64,000 nucleotides of DNA, from NCBI GenBank assembly GCA_027620655.1, contig JAQCDS010000001.1:372001-436000 (forward strand), in the 5' to 3' direction. The stretch is from Bacteroidota bacterium. Its GTDB lineage: Bacteria; Bacteroidota; Bacteroidia; Flavobacteriales; Flavobacteriaceae. Of the stretch, positions 48,212 to 58,247 are shown in pieces. The stretch's first letter is position 1, and the number at the start of each line of letters is the position of its first letter. Made by a program: the position numbers and the translations under genes. The notes under the pieces are model-generated. The model was not told the DNA's origin. It saw only the letters and a program-made list of their open reading frames with translations, and made no database searches.

Positions 48212-51004
48212 ATGTCAAACACGTTTTCTAAGCTTCACCCAAAGGATTATATTCTAATCAAAGGTGCAAAATTACACAACCTAAAAAATGTTGATGTGGC
48301 AATTCCACGCAACAAACTGGTTGTACTCACTGGACTTTCTGGTTCCGGAAAATCAAGCTTGGCGTTTGACACACTTTATGCCGAAGGACAACGCCGATAT
48401 GTGGAAAGTTTATCGAGTTATGCACGTCAGTTTTTAGGTCGATTACACAAACCAAATGTTGACTATATAAAAGGCATTGCACCCGCAATTGCAATTGAAC
48501 AAAAAGTTAATTCAACAAATCCACGCTCTACAGTAGGTACTTCGACCGAAATATATGATTACCTAAAATTACTTTTTGCCCGAATTGGCACTACATACTC
48601 TCCTATTTCAAATGGTATTGTAAAAAAAGACAACACCACAGATGTGGTAAATTACGTTCAATCTTTTGATGAAAATCAAAAATTACTTCTGCTTGCTCCA
48701 ATCCATTTAGAAAAAGGCCGCCAATTGAATGAAAAACTAAAAACGCTTCAAAATCAAGGGTATGCAAGAATTAAAATCAATGACAAAGTAGAACGAATAG
48801 AGTATTGCATTGGGATTGGCGCAGAAGTTTCTAGTCTAAAGCTTGTCGTCGATCGTATTATTGTACGCCACGAAGAGGATTTTTTTAATCGCCTTGCAGA
48901 TGCTATTGAAATGGCATTTTACGAAGGAAAAGGGAATTGTGAAATTGAAAATTTAGACCAAAATTCAACCCAAGTTTTTAGTAATAATTTTACACGAGAC
49001 GGACAAACATTTCTTGAACCTACAACCCATCTTTTTAGTTTTAATAATCCCTATGGTGCTTGTCCAAAATGTGAAGGTTACGGAGATGTAGTAGGTATAG
49101 ATGAAAGTCTTGTGATCCCCAATACAACTCTGTCAGTTTATGAAAATGCCATTTTTCCTTGGCGTGGAGAAAGCATGTCATATTTTAGAAATGAACTGGT
49201 CAATAGTAGTCATAAATTTGATTTCCCTATACACAAGCCCTATTTTGAGTTAGATGTAAATCAAAAAAAATTACTTTGGACTGGAAATTCCTATTTTACA
49301 GGGCTCAATGCATTTTTTGAAGAGTTAGAAGCCAAAGCCTATAAAGTTCAAAACAGGGTATTACTTTCTCGTTATCGTGGCAAAACAAAATGTAGCAAAT
49401 GTGAAGGTAAACGACTACGTGAAGAAGCCAGTTATGTAAAAATTGGCGGGCATTCTATTATAGATTTAGTAGAGCTACCAATCAAAGAACTCAAAGCTTT
49501 TTTTGAGGAATTGACACTCACAGAAAATGAAAACGAAATTGCAAAAAGACTATTAGTCGAAATCAGAAATCGCTTGCGCTTTCTATCTAATGTTGGGCTC
49601 GATTATTTAACTTTAAACAGAAAATCAAATACACTTTCTGGTGGCGAAAGCCAACGAATAAACCTTGCTACATCACTTGGCAGTAGTCTTGTTGGCTCAA
49701 TGTATATTTTGGATGAACCCAGCATAGGTTTGCATTCCAAAGATACCGAACAGCTTGTTTCTGTATTAAAATCATTACGTGATTTGGGCAATACGGTTAT
49801 AGTGGTTGAACACGATGAAGTTATTATGAAAGCCGCAGATTATATTATTGATATTGGTCCTGAAGCTGGTAGTTTTGGCGGAAAAATTATGGCCACTGGT
49901 GATTATGATTCTATTTTAAAAAACGATACACTAACGGCAAAATACCTCAATGGAACAATGGCCATTGAACTTCCAAAAAACCGCAGAACATCAAAATATG
50001 CTGTAAAAATCGAAGGGGCACGTGCCAACAATCTAAAGAATATAGATGTAGAATTTCCATTAAATATGCTTACTGTGGTAACAGGTGTTTCTGGAAGTGG
50101 AAAAAGCACGCTAGTTAAAAATATTTTATATCCAGCACTAAATAAAGCCCTTGTTGGATATGGTGATAAACCTGGTGATTTTTCAAACATTTCTGGGAAC
50201 TTTAGTTCTATAAAATTTATTGAATTTGTAGATCAAAATCCTATTGGACGGTCTTCACGCTCCAACCCTGTAACTTATATCAAAGCGTATGATGATATCC
50301 GAATGTTGTTTTCAAAACAAAAACTCAGTACGCTAAGGAATTACCAACCTAAACACTTCTCTTTTAATGTTGATGGCGGTCGCTGCCCTAGTTGTAAAGG
50401 CGAAGGTGTTGTAACTATTGAAATGCAGTTTATGGCTGATGTACAACTCAAATGTGAAAGCTGCCATGGAAAACGTTTCAAAAAAGAAGTTTTGGAAGTC
50501 AAATTCAAAGAAAAAACAATAGATGATATTTTGAATATGACTATTGATGAATCTTTGACTTTTTTTGAAACTCACAATTGTAATAAAATAAAAAATAAAC
50601 TACAGCCCCTACAAGATGTTGGATTGGGCTATGTAACACTTGGACAAAGTTCTTCTACCCTCTCAGGTGGCGAAGCACAACGTATTAAATTGGCTTCATT
50701 TTTAGGCAAGGGAACTAATAGTGAATCGGGACTTTTTATTTTTGATGAACCAACAACAGGTTTACATTTCCATGATATTAAAAAACTTCTTAAATCATTC
50801 AATGCACTGATTAGTCATGGCCATTCCATTATTGTTATTGAACATAATTTGGAACTCATCAAATCTGCTGATTATATTATTGATTTAGGCCCAGAAGGTG
50901 GGAAAAACGGCGGACATCTTTTGGCCGAAGGCACTCCTGAAACAATTATAAATTCAAAAAAATCTAGCACAGCAAAATATCTTAAAGATATTTTAAATAG
51001 CTAA
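48212..51004 (+). CDS. uvrA: Excinuclease ABC subunit A
   Basis: Damage-recognition ATPase of nucleotide excision repair, 930 aa. Two ABC modules: Walker [10 protein letters not shown] (41-49) and GVSGSGKST near residue 630; signatures [12 protein letters not shown] and [12 protein letters not shown]; Walker [11 protein letters not shown] and [10 protein letters not shown]. Zinc sites CPKCEG...CSKCEG and CPSCKGEG...CESCHGK are present. I chose ATG 48212 ([10 protein letters not shown]); the frame from the TTG at 48125 adds unlike residues. Flavobacteria often carry two uvrA genes; I cannot tell which this is. Divergent from the ECF sigma gene. Confidence 0.95.
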   Translation: MSNTFSKLHPKDYILIKGAKLHNLKNVDVAIPRNKLVVLTGLSGSGKSSLAFDTLYAEGQRRYVESLSSYARQFLGRLHKPNVDYIKGIAPAIAIEQKVNSTNPRSTVGTSTEIYDYLKLLFARIGTTYSPISNGIVKKDNTTDVVNYVQSFDENQKLLLLAPIHLEKGRQLNEKLKTLQNQGYARIKINDKVERIEYCIGIGAEVSSLKLVVDRIIVRHEEDFFNRLADAIEMAFYEGKGNCEIENLDQNSTQVFSNNFTRDGQTFLEPTTHLFSFNNPYGACPKCEGYGDVVGIDESLVIPNTTLSVYENAIFPWRGESMSYFRNELVNSSHKFDFPIHKPYFELDVNQKKLLWTGNSYFTGLNAFFEELEAKAYKVQNRVLLSRYRGKTKCSKCEGKRLREEASYVKIGGHSIIDLVELPIKELKAFFEELTLTENENEIAKRLLVEIRNRLRFLSNVGLDYLTLNRKSNTLSGGESQRINLATSLGSSLVGSMYILDEPSIGLHSKDTEQLVSVLKSLRDLGNTVIVVEHDEVIMKAADYIIDIGPEAGSFGGKIMATGDYDSILKNDTLTAKYLNGTMAIELPKNRRTSKYAVKIEGARANNLKNIDVEFPLNMLTVVTGVSGSGKSTLVKNILYPALNKALVGYGDKPGDFSNISGNFSSIKFIEFVDQNPIGRSSRSNPVTYIKAYDDIRMLFSKQKLSTLRNYQPKHFSFNVDGGRCPSCKGEGVVTIEMQFMADVQLKCESCHGKRFKKEVLEVKFKEKTIDDILNMTIDESLTFFETHNCNKIKNKLQPLQDVGLGYVTLGQSSSTLSGGEAQRIKLASFLGKGTNSESGLFIFDEPTTGLHFHDIKKLLKSFNALISHGHSIIVIEHNLELIKSADYIIDLGPEGGKNGGHLLAEGTPETIINSKKSSTAKYLKDILNS

Positions 51005-51085
51005 TAATCAATTATTTATGTGATAATATAAATTATGGCACACTGTTTGGTTAAAACTAAACAAGAACCTTTAAACATTTATATT

Positions 51086-51970
51086 ATGAAAAAGTTACTG
51101 ATTATTTTAAGTGCCGCTATTTATTCTAGTTTTTCGTTTGCGAATGCGCCACTAAGCGCTCGCAATTACAGTAATGCTTTCATTTTTGATGAACAGGGAA
51201 TTGAATTTGCTGTATTTCCAGACGGACAATTTGATTTTAATATTTTGAATCAAATCAATGGCGTTTATGGGTCAAATGTAAGCGTCTTGGATATTGGATT
51301 TTATGATGATGTGTATGTCAGTTTTAACACAGGTTACCGCTATGACGCCTATATTCAGTATGATGATTTTGGTGCTATAGTTCAAATTCAAAATGTACCT
51401 GTTTTTTATGATTTTTATGGCCGTGTACGTCAAATTGGAAATATCCGTATTCATTACAACCACAGAGGATATGTTCGTCAAGTTGGGAGATTATATGTGA
51501 ATTATCGTCCAAACTTGAGTTTTTATTGCCACGGATATATCAATAGTAGAAACCGCTTTTACAGACAACACCCATGGCATGTACAATATAGAAGACCAAG
51601 TGTGCACACAGCCGTAGTATACGATCGACCATACAGAAGGTATTATACCCCTACTCGTCGTCATTACAATGGCCCCTACCGCAATAATCGTAGACCAGAA
51701 GTGTATCATGGTAATCCACGAAGTAGAACAAGAAGTAACCATTCGCTTGGATATACCAATGGAAATCGCAATGAGAATTCTGTTACTAGGTCTACAACAA
51801 GACGTTCTGTAAATAGAACAAATAATAATGTTAATATGCGCAACCAAACTCCTGTTCGCTCTACCAAACGTCCTCGTACATCTGTACGTACAACAACACG
51901 GTCTATAGCACAAAACAATACACGTTCGCAACAAAAACGAACGCCGAGTCGCTCAAGAAAAAACAACTAA
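51086..51970 (+). CDS. Exported protein with beta-repeats and a very basic Arg/Asn/Thr tail
   Basis: Exported protein, 294 aa, signal MKKLLIILSAAIYSSFSFA. Residues 25-150 contain strand-rich repeats with the pattern YDDFG-I-Q-V...YDFYGRVRQIGNIRIHY and HRGYVRQVGRLYVNY (G-(R/Y)-V-RQ-(I/V)-G). From about residue 160 the sequence is dominated by Arg, Asn, Thr, His and Tyr (e.g. RTRSNHSLGYTNGNRNENSV, TKRPRTSVRTTTRSI), strongly basic and low-complexity. It may bind polyanions such as LPS or DNA in the periplasm. ATG 51086 chosen by the signal peptide. Function unknown. Confidence 0.72.
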   Translation: MKKLLIILSAAIYSSFSFANAPLSARNYSNAFIFDEQGIEFAVFPDGQFDFNILNQINGVYGSNVSVLDIGFYDDVYVSFNTGYRYDAYIQYDDFGAIVQIQNVPVFYDFYGRVRQIGNIRIHYNHRGYVRQVGRLYVNYRPNLSFYCHGYINSRNRFYRQHPWHVQYRRPSVHTAVVYDRPYRRYYTPTRRHYNGPYRNNRRPEVYHGNPRSRTRSNHSLGYTNGNRNENSVTRSTTRRSVNRTNNNVNMRNQTPVRSTKRPRTSVRTTTRSIAQNNTRSQQKRTPSRSRKNN

Positions 51971-52012
51971 AACCTACACTGATTTTGATTTTTGTTTGAT
52001 TAGTACGAAGAG

Positions 52013-52043
52013 CCATCCTGAACTTGTTTCAGGGTGGTTTTTT
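52013..52043 (+). terminator. Rho-independent terminator after the basic exported protein
   Basis: Ten-base stem CCATCCTGAA/TTCAGGGTGG with one T-G pair, loop CTTGT, followed by six T. It overlaps the end of the convergent glycosyltransferase gene. Confidence 0.82.
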
Positions 52044-53325
52044 ATTTAGAATTCAATACTTCTGCTAACTGCTTTGTGCAATTTTTGCGAGAAAACCGTT
52101 CTATATCTTTTGAAGCTACAGAAAGTGAATTGGTTTTATAATCCTTAAAAAGCTCTAAAATATGTGTTTTTAATGCAGTTTCATTCTCGTAATCGAAGTA
52201 TCTTCCTGTTTGGGTATCCTTTAAAATAGACGGTATATCTGATGGCTTTGGCCCAAAGGCTAGAATTGGACGATTGGCATTGATATATTCAAATAATTTT
52301 CCTGGAATAATATATGACGCCTCTGTAGTATTGGCTTCAATAAGCAATAAGACTTGAGTTTTTCTTTGGTACATAATAGCCTCATTATGAGTAACTGAGC
52401 CTACTATCTTTAAAAAAGAGGTAAGCCCTGCGGAGTCCATTGAGGCTTTAATATCTGCACTTACATTGCCTACAAGAACCAATTGAAAATTGGCCTTAAA
52501 CTCAGGCAATTCTTGAATAAGTTCCGAAAGAACGTTCCACAATAGTATGGGGTCTCTTTGGTTTAAAAGAGAACCTATATGTGTGAATGAAAATTTTGAA
52601 TCTAAAATAATTGAAGATACATTTTCGTCATCAAAACCATTGGTAATTACAGAAATAGGTTGTTGAGTGATTTTAGAAAACAACTGTTTTGTTTGTGAGG
52701 AAGTCACAATAATATGGTCTGATGTATTCAACACTTGACGCTCCAGTTTTAAATGTTTCTGTTGGGTCTTTTGAGTTAAATTCAAATTTTTGTGATAACT
52801 AATATCCGTCCAAGGATCTCTAAAATCGGCCAACCAACGCAGTTGATGTTTCGCTTTGAGTTGCATGCCAATAAGGTGCACAGTATGAGGCGGACCTGTA
52901 GTGATGATAGTGTCGATTTGATGTTTTGAAATGTACGATGATAAATATTTTACAGAGGGTTTTACCCAAAAAATACGAGCATCTGGGACAAAAAAATTAC
53001 CACGAATATAAATAAGAAAACGTTCAAAAAGACTTTGCTTTTTTGAATCTGGAATCCCTCCTTTTGACAATATACTGGTTTTTGATTTAAATAATAGACT
53101 CAAAAAACGTAGGGGTTCTTTTATGGGGTGTTTAAGCACTGTTATTTTAGAATCAACTTCTTGCAAAAGAGAAGAATCTAGGGTTGGGTATGAGGGATTT
53201 TCTGGACAGTATACAATAGGTTGAATGTTAAACTCAGGGAGATATTTAACAAACTTCAACCAACGCTGTACTCCAGGTCCACCAGCAGGAGGCCAATAAT
53301 ATGTTATTATAAGTACCTTTTTCAT
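52042..53325 (-). CDS. GT4-like glycosyltransferase
   Basis: GT-B glycosyltransferase of 427 aa. The start KVLIITYYWPPAGGPGVQRWL is typical for a flavobacterial glycosyltransferase branch; WLADFRDPWTDISYHKNL is the acceptor-domain motif, TNGFDDENV starts the linker, and ASYIIPGKLFEYINANRPILAFGP (around 325-350) contains the donor site with Glu at KLFEY. No DXD needed for this fold. It overlaps the YfhO gene stop by ATGA, so sugar transfer and the membrane protein are co-expressed. Confidence 0.87.
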   Translation of the reverse strand: MKKVLIITYYWPPAGGPGVQRWLKFVKYLPEFNIQPIVYCPENPSYPTLDSSLLQEVDSKITVLKHPIKEPLRFLSLLFKSKTSILSKGGIPDSKKQSLFERFLIYIRGNFFVPDARIFWVKPSVKYLSSYISKHQIDTIITTGPPHTVHLIGMQLKAKHQLRWLADFRDPWTDISYHKNLNLTQKTQQKHLKLERQVLNTSDHIIVTSSQTKQLFSKITQQPISVITNGFDDENVSSIILDSKFSFTHIGSLLNQRDPILLWNVLSELIQELPEFKANFQLVLVGNVSADIKASMDSAGLTSFLKIVGSVTHNEAIMYQRKTQVLLLIEANTTEASYIIPGKLFEYINANRPILAFGPKPSDIPSILKDTQTGRYFDYENETALKTHILELFKDYKTNSLSVASKDIERFSRKNCTKQLAEVLNSK

Positions 53326-55733
53326 TTATTTTTATAAATTAAAACAAAAGCACCTAAAATTAAAATCAAAAACACAATAGAACTTATAAGAGAAATCTTT
53401 GCGCCAGTATGCACCACTTGTGGTTTGAACTCAAACTTTATGGTGTGATTGCCTTTTGGAATTTCTAAACCTCTTAAGATATAGTTTACATTGTAATGCG
53501 GTACTTCTTGTCCATCAATAGTGACCTGCCACCCATTTTTGTAATAGTTTTCAGAAAAAACAGCAAAACCATCATTGCTATTAGTAGAAGAATAAACAAG
53601 TTTGTTTGGCGCATAATCTATCAATTCAATATAGGCCTCTGAATCTATAGTATAGCTTTTTGATTTGTGGTATTTTTTGTTTATGACTGCTGAAATTTTA
53701 GTTTTTAACGTGTCAAGCGCGAGAATTTCAGCATCTGCATTAGCAACGGCTGTTAGCGTATTTATAAACCATGCATTGCCATTAATTTGATCATTTTCAA
53801 CATATTGTAACTGATTATCATCGTCGCTGTAAATGATGTATTTGGTGTTTAGCATATTAAATACCTCTGGATTTCCTTTTTCAATATGAAACGACATTAA
53901 CTCATTGAAACGGCGCATTTTGGCTGCATGATAACCACTTATGGAATTGTGAAAATAAGACGCTTTTGTAGAAGCATCAGAAGTGTCGTACACCCTAAAA
54001 ATATCTTTGTCTTTCAAAATTTCCTTATCAATTGAAGTGGCTGTGTAAGGTTTATCAACTTTTAAAGCAGATACAAAGTTATCGTTGTTGACATAACGTC
54101 GATCAACAGCAACTAAATCAAATACAATCAAAACACCAAGGATTATAAGAGTTTTGTTTTTATTTATTTTATGTTGAAGGTAAAACCATAAGGTTGCAGA
54201 GGCAACTGCAATAAGAGCAATAGTTCTTATCGAATCGTTGGTAAATAGCTGTATGCGGTCTTTGCGTAATGCTTTTACAAAATCTACACCATAGAATTTT
54301 TGATATTGCCCATCGCGAAGTCCTACAAAATCAAACAAACTCGTTTTGAACAACAAGAATATTGTAGTTAAACCTAGAATTGAAAATGCAGCATATTTAA
54401 GCGCCTTTAGTTTTTGTGATTCTGATGTATCATCTGTAAAAAACTTACTGAGACCTAGCATGGCCAAAACAGGAATACAAAGCTCTAGAATAACCTGAAT
54501 AGAACTTACCGCTCTAAATTTATTATAAAGAGGTACATAATCGATAAACAAGTCTGTAAGTGCTGAAAAGTTTTTTCCAAAGGATAATAATAAGGATAAA
54601 ATTATTGCCGAAACTAGCCACCATTTATGTTGTTCTCTATATAGAATTAGAGCAAGCAAAAACAAAAAAACAGGAACTGCACCCACATATGCTGGTGCTT
54701 CAACAATAGGTTGTTCGCCCCAGTACATTGGTGCTTGTTTTATTTCATTTCGCGCTTGCAATGCTGTTGCCCCCAAAGTTTTATAGGCTTTGTAGGTTTC
54801 AGAATTTGTATCTAATTCTTCTGTAGATCCACCACCCATAAATCGGGGAATTAACAAATTGAAACTTTCAATAATACCATAACTAAATTGGGTAATATAT
54901 TCTTTTTCTAATCCTGTTGTTTGAGGTCTTGGTGTACCATCGGGAAGTATAGATAATTCACTTTGACTACGAGTACTTTCTTTGACATATTCACTAGTGG
55001 CAAGTAAGTTAGAAGCGTTCATACCTACTGCTAAAATAGCAGCACAAATTAGGACAAATGTAGATTTCAAAAATCTTGGTAGTTCTTTCTCTCTAAATGC
55101 TTTAATTAAATAAGAAAGACCTAAAAATAAAATAACAAATAACAGGTAATATGTCATTTGTGGATGATTCGTAACAATTTCTAAACCAGAAGCCAATGTT
55201 GTTAAAATAAAGCCTAAAAAATAGCGTTTTTGAAAGACTAAAATTATACCAGATAAAACAAATGGCATATAAGCAATGGCATGGGCTTTGGCATTGTGAC
55301 CTACTCCTAAAATTATAATTAAATAGGTGGAAAACCCAAATGCAAGTGCACCAAGTGCTGACACACGAAAATCCTGACCCAAGACCAAAAGAAGGATGTA
55401 AAATCCTATAAAATAAAGTAACAGATAATCTGCAGGTCTAGGCAAAAAACGTAGGGCTAAATCTATTTTTTTGATAAAATTATTAGGATATTTTGCACCT
55501 AACTGATAGGTTGGCATTCCCCCAAAAGCACTATTAGTCCAATAGGTTTCAGTATCATTTGATACTCTAAAATCGGTATGCTGTTTGGCCATACCGGTAT
55601 ATTTTACAATATCGCTTTGAATTATTTTTTTGCCTTGCAAAATTGGACTAAAATAGGCCAAAGAAAGCAATATAAAACCAATAAAAACAAGTAGATGTTT
55701 GACGTATTTTTTGAGTAATTGATTCATAATCAT
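53322..55733 (-). CDS. YfhO-family polytopic membrane protein
   Basis: Large membrane protein of 803 aa with 12 or more transmembrane helices, of the YfhO family (GT-C fold). In Gram-positive bacteria YfhO proteins glycosylate lipoteichoic acid; in Bacteroidota the acceptor is unknown. Family marks: GKKIIQSDIVKYTGMAKQ and FWTNSAFGGMPTYQ-like YWTNSAFGGMPTYQLGAKYP in the first periplasmic loop, then HPQMTYYLLFVILFLGLSYL. The C-terminal periplasmic domain is beta-rich (NYILRGLEIPKGNHTIKFEF) and ends in a last helix. The start could also be ATG 55727. Confidence 0.88.
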   Translation of the reverse strand: MIMNQLLKKYVKHLLVFIGFILLSLAYFSPILQGKKIIQSDIVKYTGMAKQHTDFRVSNDTETYWTNSAFGGMPTYQLGAKYPNNFIKKIDLALRFLPRPADYLLLYFIGFYILLLVLGQDFRVSALGALAFGFSTYLIIILGVGHNAKAHAIAYMPFVLSGIILVFQKRYFLGFILTTLASGLEIVTNHPQMTYYLLFVILFLGLSYLIKAFREKELPRFLKSTFVLICAAILAVGMNASNLLATSEYVKESTRSQSELSILPDGTPRPQTTGLEKEYITQFSYGIIESFNLLIPRFMGGGSTEELDTNSETYKAYKTLGATALQARNEIKQAPMYWGEQPIVEAPAYVGAVPVFLFLLALILYREQHKWWLVSAIILSLLLSFGKNFSALTDLFIDYVPLYNKFRAVSSIQVILELCIPVLAMLGLSKFFTDDTSESQKLKALKYAAFSILGLTTIFLLFKTSLFDFVGLRDGQYQKFYGVDFVKALRKDRIQLFTNDSIRTIALIAVASATLWFYLQHKINKNKTLIILGVLIVFDLVAVDRRYVNNDNFVSALKVDKPYTATSIDKEILKDKDIFRVYDTSDASTKASYFHNSISGYHAAKMRRFNELMSFHIEKGNPEVFNMLNTKYIIYSDDDNQLQYVENDQINGNAWFINTLTAVANADAEILALDTLKTKISAVINKKYHKSKSYTIDSEAYIELIDYAPNKLVYSSTNSNDGFAVFSENYYKNGWQVTIDGQEVPHYNVNYILRGLEIPKGNHTIKFEFKPQVVHTGAKISLISSIVFLILILGAFVLIYKNK

Positions 55734-55737
55734 TTAA

Positions 55738-56010
55738 TTAATCTATCTCTTCATAATCAACATACTCTCCCACATCTTTATTAGATGAGTGTTTTTTGGG
55801 GGATTTATCTATAGATATTTCACCTTCTTTTTGAGTTGGATTTGTTGGAGCATCCTGATGAAATTGGCGTTCCATTTTTCGAGCAATAGCACGCAAAAAA
55901 AAAGGGCCCAAAAGACGCATTACATATTTGAAAATGGTATAAAACAAAACTATTATAAAAATAGTTTTGGCTAAGCCAACAATAGATGCCGTTAGAATCA
56001 TAAGTAACAA
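55738..56010 (-). CDS. DUF4834 small membrane protein
   Basis: A 90-aa protein with an N-terminal membrane segment (AKTIFIIVLFYTIFKYVMRLL) and a charged cytoplasmic tail ending in DVGEYVDYEEID, the end motif typical of the Bacteroidota DUF4834 family. It precedes the YfhO gene by 4 bases on the same strand. An alternative start is the ATG three codons in. Function unknown; genetic linkage to YfhO or ribosomal genes is common in the group. Confidence 0.82.
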   Translation of the reverse strand: MLLMILTASIVGLAKTIFIIVLFYTIFKYVMRLLGPFFLRAIARKMERQFHQDAPTNPTQKEGEISIDKSPKKHSSNKDVGEYVDYEEID

Positions 56011-56100
56011 GTTTGCTCAAAAATACAATTCTTTAATTTATTTTTAGGGATTAATAACGCAATGAATACCAAAAAGCTCCAAAATACGTTTGTAATTGTA

Positions 56101-56129
56101 TTTGATTTATTTAAAAATATGTAGATTTG
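56101..56129 (+). promoter_or_regulatory. Bacteroidota promoter for the barrel protein gene
   Basis: TTTG (56101-56104), 17-base spacer, TAGATTTG (56122-56129): both consensus elements. It ends 17 bases before ATG 56147, which supports the shorter start. Confidence 0.6.
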
Positions 56130-56146
56130 ATAAAAGCAAAACAACA

Positions 56147-57124
56147 ATGACCTCAATCTTTAAAAACACCCTGATTTTTTTATTGTGCTGTACAGCTTCT
56201 GTTCATGCACAATACACCGATGTGATTAATTCTAACCGTCCAGGAGCTTCACAAACCGCATTTTCAGTAGGGATAAACGTATTACAATTTGAAGTTGGTC
56301 CTTTTTTAATGAATGAAAAAAGAACACCTTACCCGTCCTATGAAGTCAAAGGTTTTGGTGTTGACTTTGCTGCTCATTATGGGTTTTTTAAGGAAGCCCT
56401 AGAAGTTAATCTTCAAGGCACATATCAAAGGGATACAAAAACATACACTTTTGGTACTCCTATTGAAAGCAAAAGAGCAAACTTTAAAAATCTAAATTTA
56501 GGCGCAAAATACTTAGTTTATGACCCTAACAAGAACAGAGAGGAGAAAATAAACGTCTACAGTTATCATGCAAATCGGGGATTCAAATGGAGACATCTCA
56601 TTCCAGCAGTTGCCGTATCGGCTGGTGTAAATTATGATACAAAAGATAATCCTTACACCGCAGGTGGTGTAGAGGGATTAAGCTATCGAGCTGCAGTTAT
56701 TACACAAAATAATTTTTACGGCGGATGGGTTTTTGTAACTAATTTAATGATGGATCGCATCAGTTCAGTTCAACAAGATTTGCACTACATTCTTACACTA
56801 ACGCATTCTTTCAATCCAAAATGGGCTGTTTTTGCCGAAAAGCATGGTATAAAAAGTGATTTTTATGCTGACAATCTTGTGCGTTTTGGTGGTGGATATC
56901 TCTTTAACAAAGACCTCCAATTTGACACAGCAGTTACGTTTAACTTTAAGGATACACCATCTGTTTTTAGTGTTAATTTTGGTGTTTCTTACAGATTAGA
57001 TCGTCATGTAGATAAACCAAAAATCAATAATAAGAGCTCAGCAAAAGATCAAAATAAAAGAAAATCACGCTCCAAAAAAAGGAAATCAAAAAAGAAAAAA
57101 GTTGAAGATTTTGACGAAGGTTAA
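56147..57124 (+). CDS. Outer-membrane beta-barrel protein with lysine-rich tail
   Basis: Exported protein, 325 aa, signal MTSIFKNTLIFLLCCTASVHA, then alternating amphipathic strands typical for an outer-membrane barrel (VLQFEVGPFLMNEK, VDFAAHYGFFKEALEVNLQ, FYGGWVFVTNLMM, FSVNFGVSYRLDR), about 12 strands. Proteins of this type are named transporter or phenol-degradation MetA-like. Unusual: about 35 residues after the last strand are extremely basic (KDQNKRKSRSKKRKSKKKK) followed by an acidic end (VEDFDEG), likely periplasmic. ATG 56147 chosen by signal peptide and promoter. Confidence 0.78.
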   Translation: MTSIFKNTLIFLLCCTASVHAQYTDVINSNRPGASQTAFSVGINVLQFEVGPFLMNEKRTPYPSYEVKGFGVDFAAHYGFFKEALEVNLQGTYQRDTKTYTFGTPIESKRANFKNLNLGAKYLVYDPNKNREEKINVYSYHANRGFKWRHLIPAVAVSAGVNYDTKDNPYTAGGVEGLSYRAAVITQNNFYGGWVFVTNLMMDRISSVQQDLHYILTLTHSFNPKWAVFAEKHGIKSDFYADNLVRFGGGYLFNKDLQFDTAVTFNFKDTPSVFSVNFGVSYRLDRHVDKPKINNKSSAKDQNKRKSRSKKRKSKKKKVEDFDEG

Positions 57125-57129
57125 ATTTT

Positions 57130-58245
57130 ATGATTGAAATAAAAGAAGTTACTTCTAAAGAAGGAAAAAAAGCATTTGTAAAATTTCCATTTGAATTATA
57201 TCAGAGTTCTCCATATTGGATTCCTCCCGTTATTAGTGAAGAAATTTCAATATTTGATAAAACTAAAAATCCAATTCTAAAAGATGCAGAAGTTCGTCTT
57301 TTTTTGGCATACAAAAACAATGTCATTGTAGGACGTGTAGCAGCTATTGTCAATTGGATTGAAATCAATGAGCAAAACGTAAAAAAAATGCGTTTTGGAT
57401 GGTTTGATTTTATTGATGACGAAGAAGTTAGTAAAGCATTGCTAAATAAAGTTTCTGAAATTGGAAAACTACATCAACTTGAATATATGGAAGGTCCTGT
57501 TGGGTTTTCAAATTTGGATAAAGTGGGTGTACTTACGTATGGTTTTGATGAAATTGGAACGATGATTTCTTGGTACAATCATCCCTATTATGCTTCGCAT
57601 TTAGAAAAGAACAACTTTACTGTTGAAAAGGAATACTTAGAATATAAACACGCTTTTTCTGATATAAAAATTGAAAAATTCAAGCGCTTAAGCGAGGTCA
57701 TTGAAAAACGATATGGTCTTAAATCTTTAAATTTTACTTCAACAAAAGAAGTCATGGTTTATGCAGATCAAATGTTTGATTTATTCAACTTGAGTTATTC
57801 AAAACTATCTTCATTTGTAAAAATCACAGAGCTTCAAAAAGCCTATATGAAAAAGAAGTTTTTGAATTTTATTAATCCAGAATATATCAAGTTTGTCGTT
57901 GATTCAAATGATGAACTTGTTGCCTTTGCGGTTGTAATGCCTTCTTTTGCAAAAGCACTACAACAGATAAAAGGAAAGTTGTTTCCGTTTGGATTTTTAA
58001 AAATATTGAAAGCTAAAAAATCTAAATCTGTAAATTTCTTGTTAATTGGAGTACATCCAAATTATCAAAACAAAGGGGTTCATGCACTCATTTTTAGTGA
58101 ATACCACAAAACTTTTGAAGCTAAAGGAATCACAGAATGCAGAAGGACTCCCGAACTTTCAGACAATCTTGAAATTCATAAACTATGGCGTGATTTTAAT
58201 CCACAACTGATTAAAAAACGCTGTACGTACAAAAAAAATTTATAA
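57130..58245 (+). CDS. GNAT-like acyltransferase family protein
   Basis: A 371-aa cytoplasmic protein of a Bacteroidota family sometimes misnamed GTP cyclohydrolase. An N-terminal domain (FVKFPFELYQSSPYWIPPVISE, YKNNVIVGRVAAIVN, FGWFDFIDDEEVSKAL) and a C-terminal GNAT-like part (FLLIGVHPNYQNKGVHALIFSEYHKTF) with the acetyl-CoA loop QNKG-V-H. EGPVGFSNLDKVGVL is a family-specific motif near residue 120. It follows the barrel gene by 5 bases. Substrate not known. Confidence 0.78.
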   Translation: MIEIKEVTSKEGKKAFVKFPFELYQSSPYWIPPVISEEISIFDKTKNPILKDAEVRLFLAYKNNVIVGRVAAIVNWIEINEQNVKKMRFGWFDFIDDEEVSKALLNKVSEIGKLHQLEYMEGPVGFSNLDKVGVLTYGFDEIGTMISWYNHPYYASHLEKNNFTVEKEYLEYKHAFSDIKIEKFKRLSEVIEKRYGLKSLNFTSTKEVMVYADQMFDLFNLSYSKLSSFVKITELQKAYMKKKFLNFINPEYIKFVVDSNDELVAFAVVMPSFAKALQQIKGKLFPFGFLKILKAKKSKSVNFLLIGVHPNYQNKGVHALIFSEYHKTFEAKGITECRRTPELSDNLEIHKLWRDFNPQLIKKRCTYKKNL

Positions 58246-58247
58246 AA

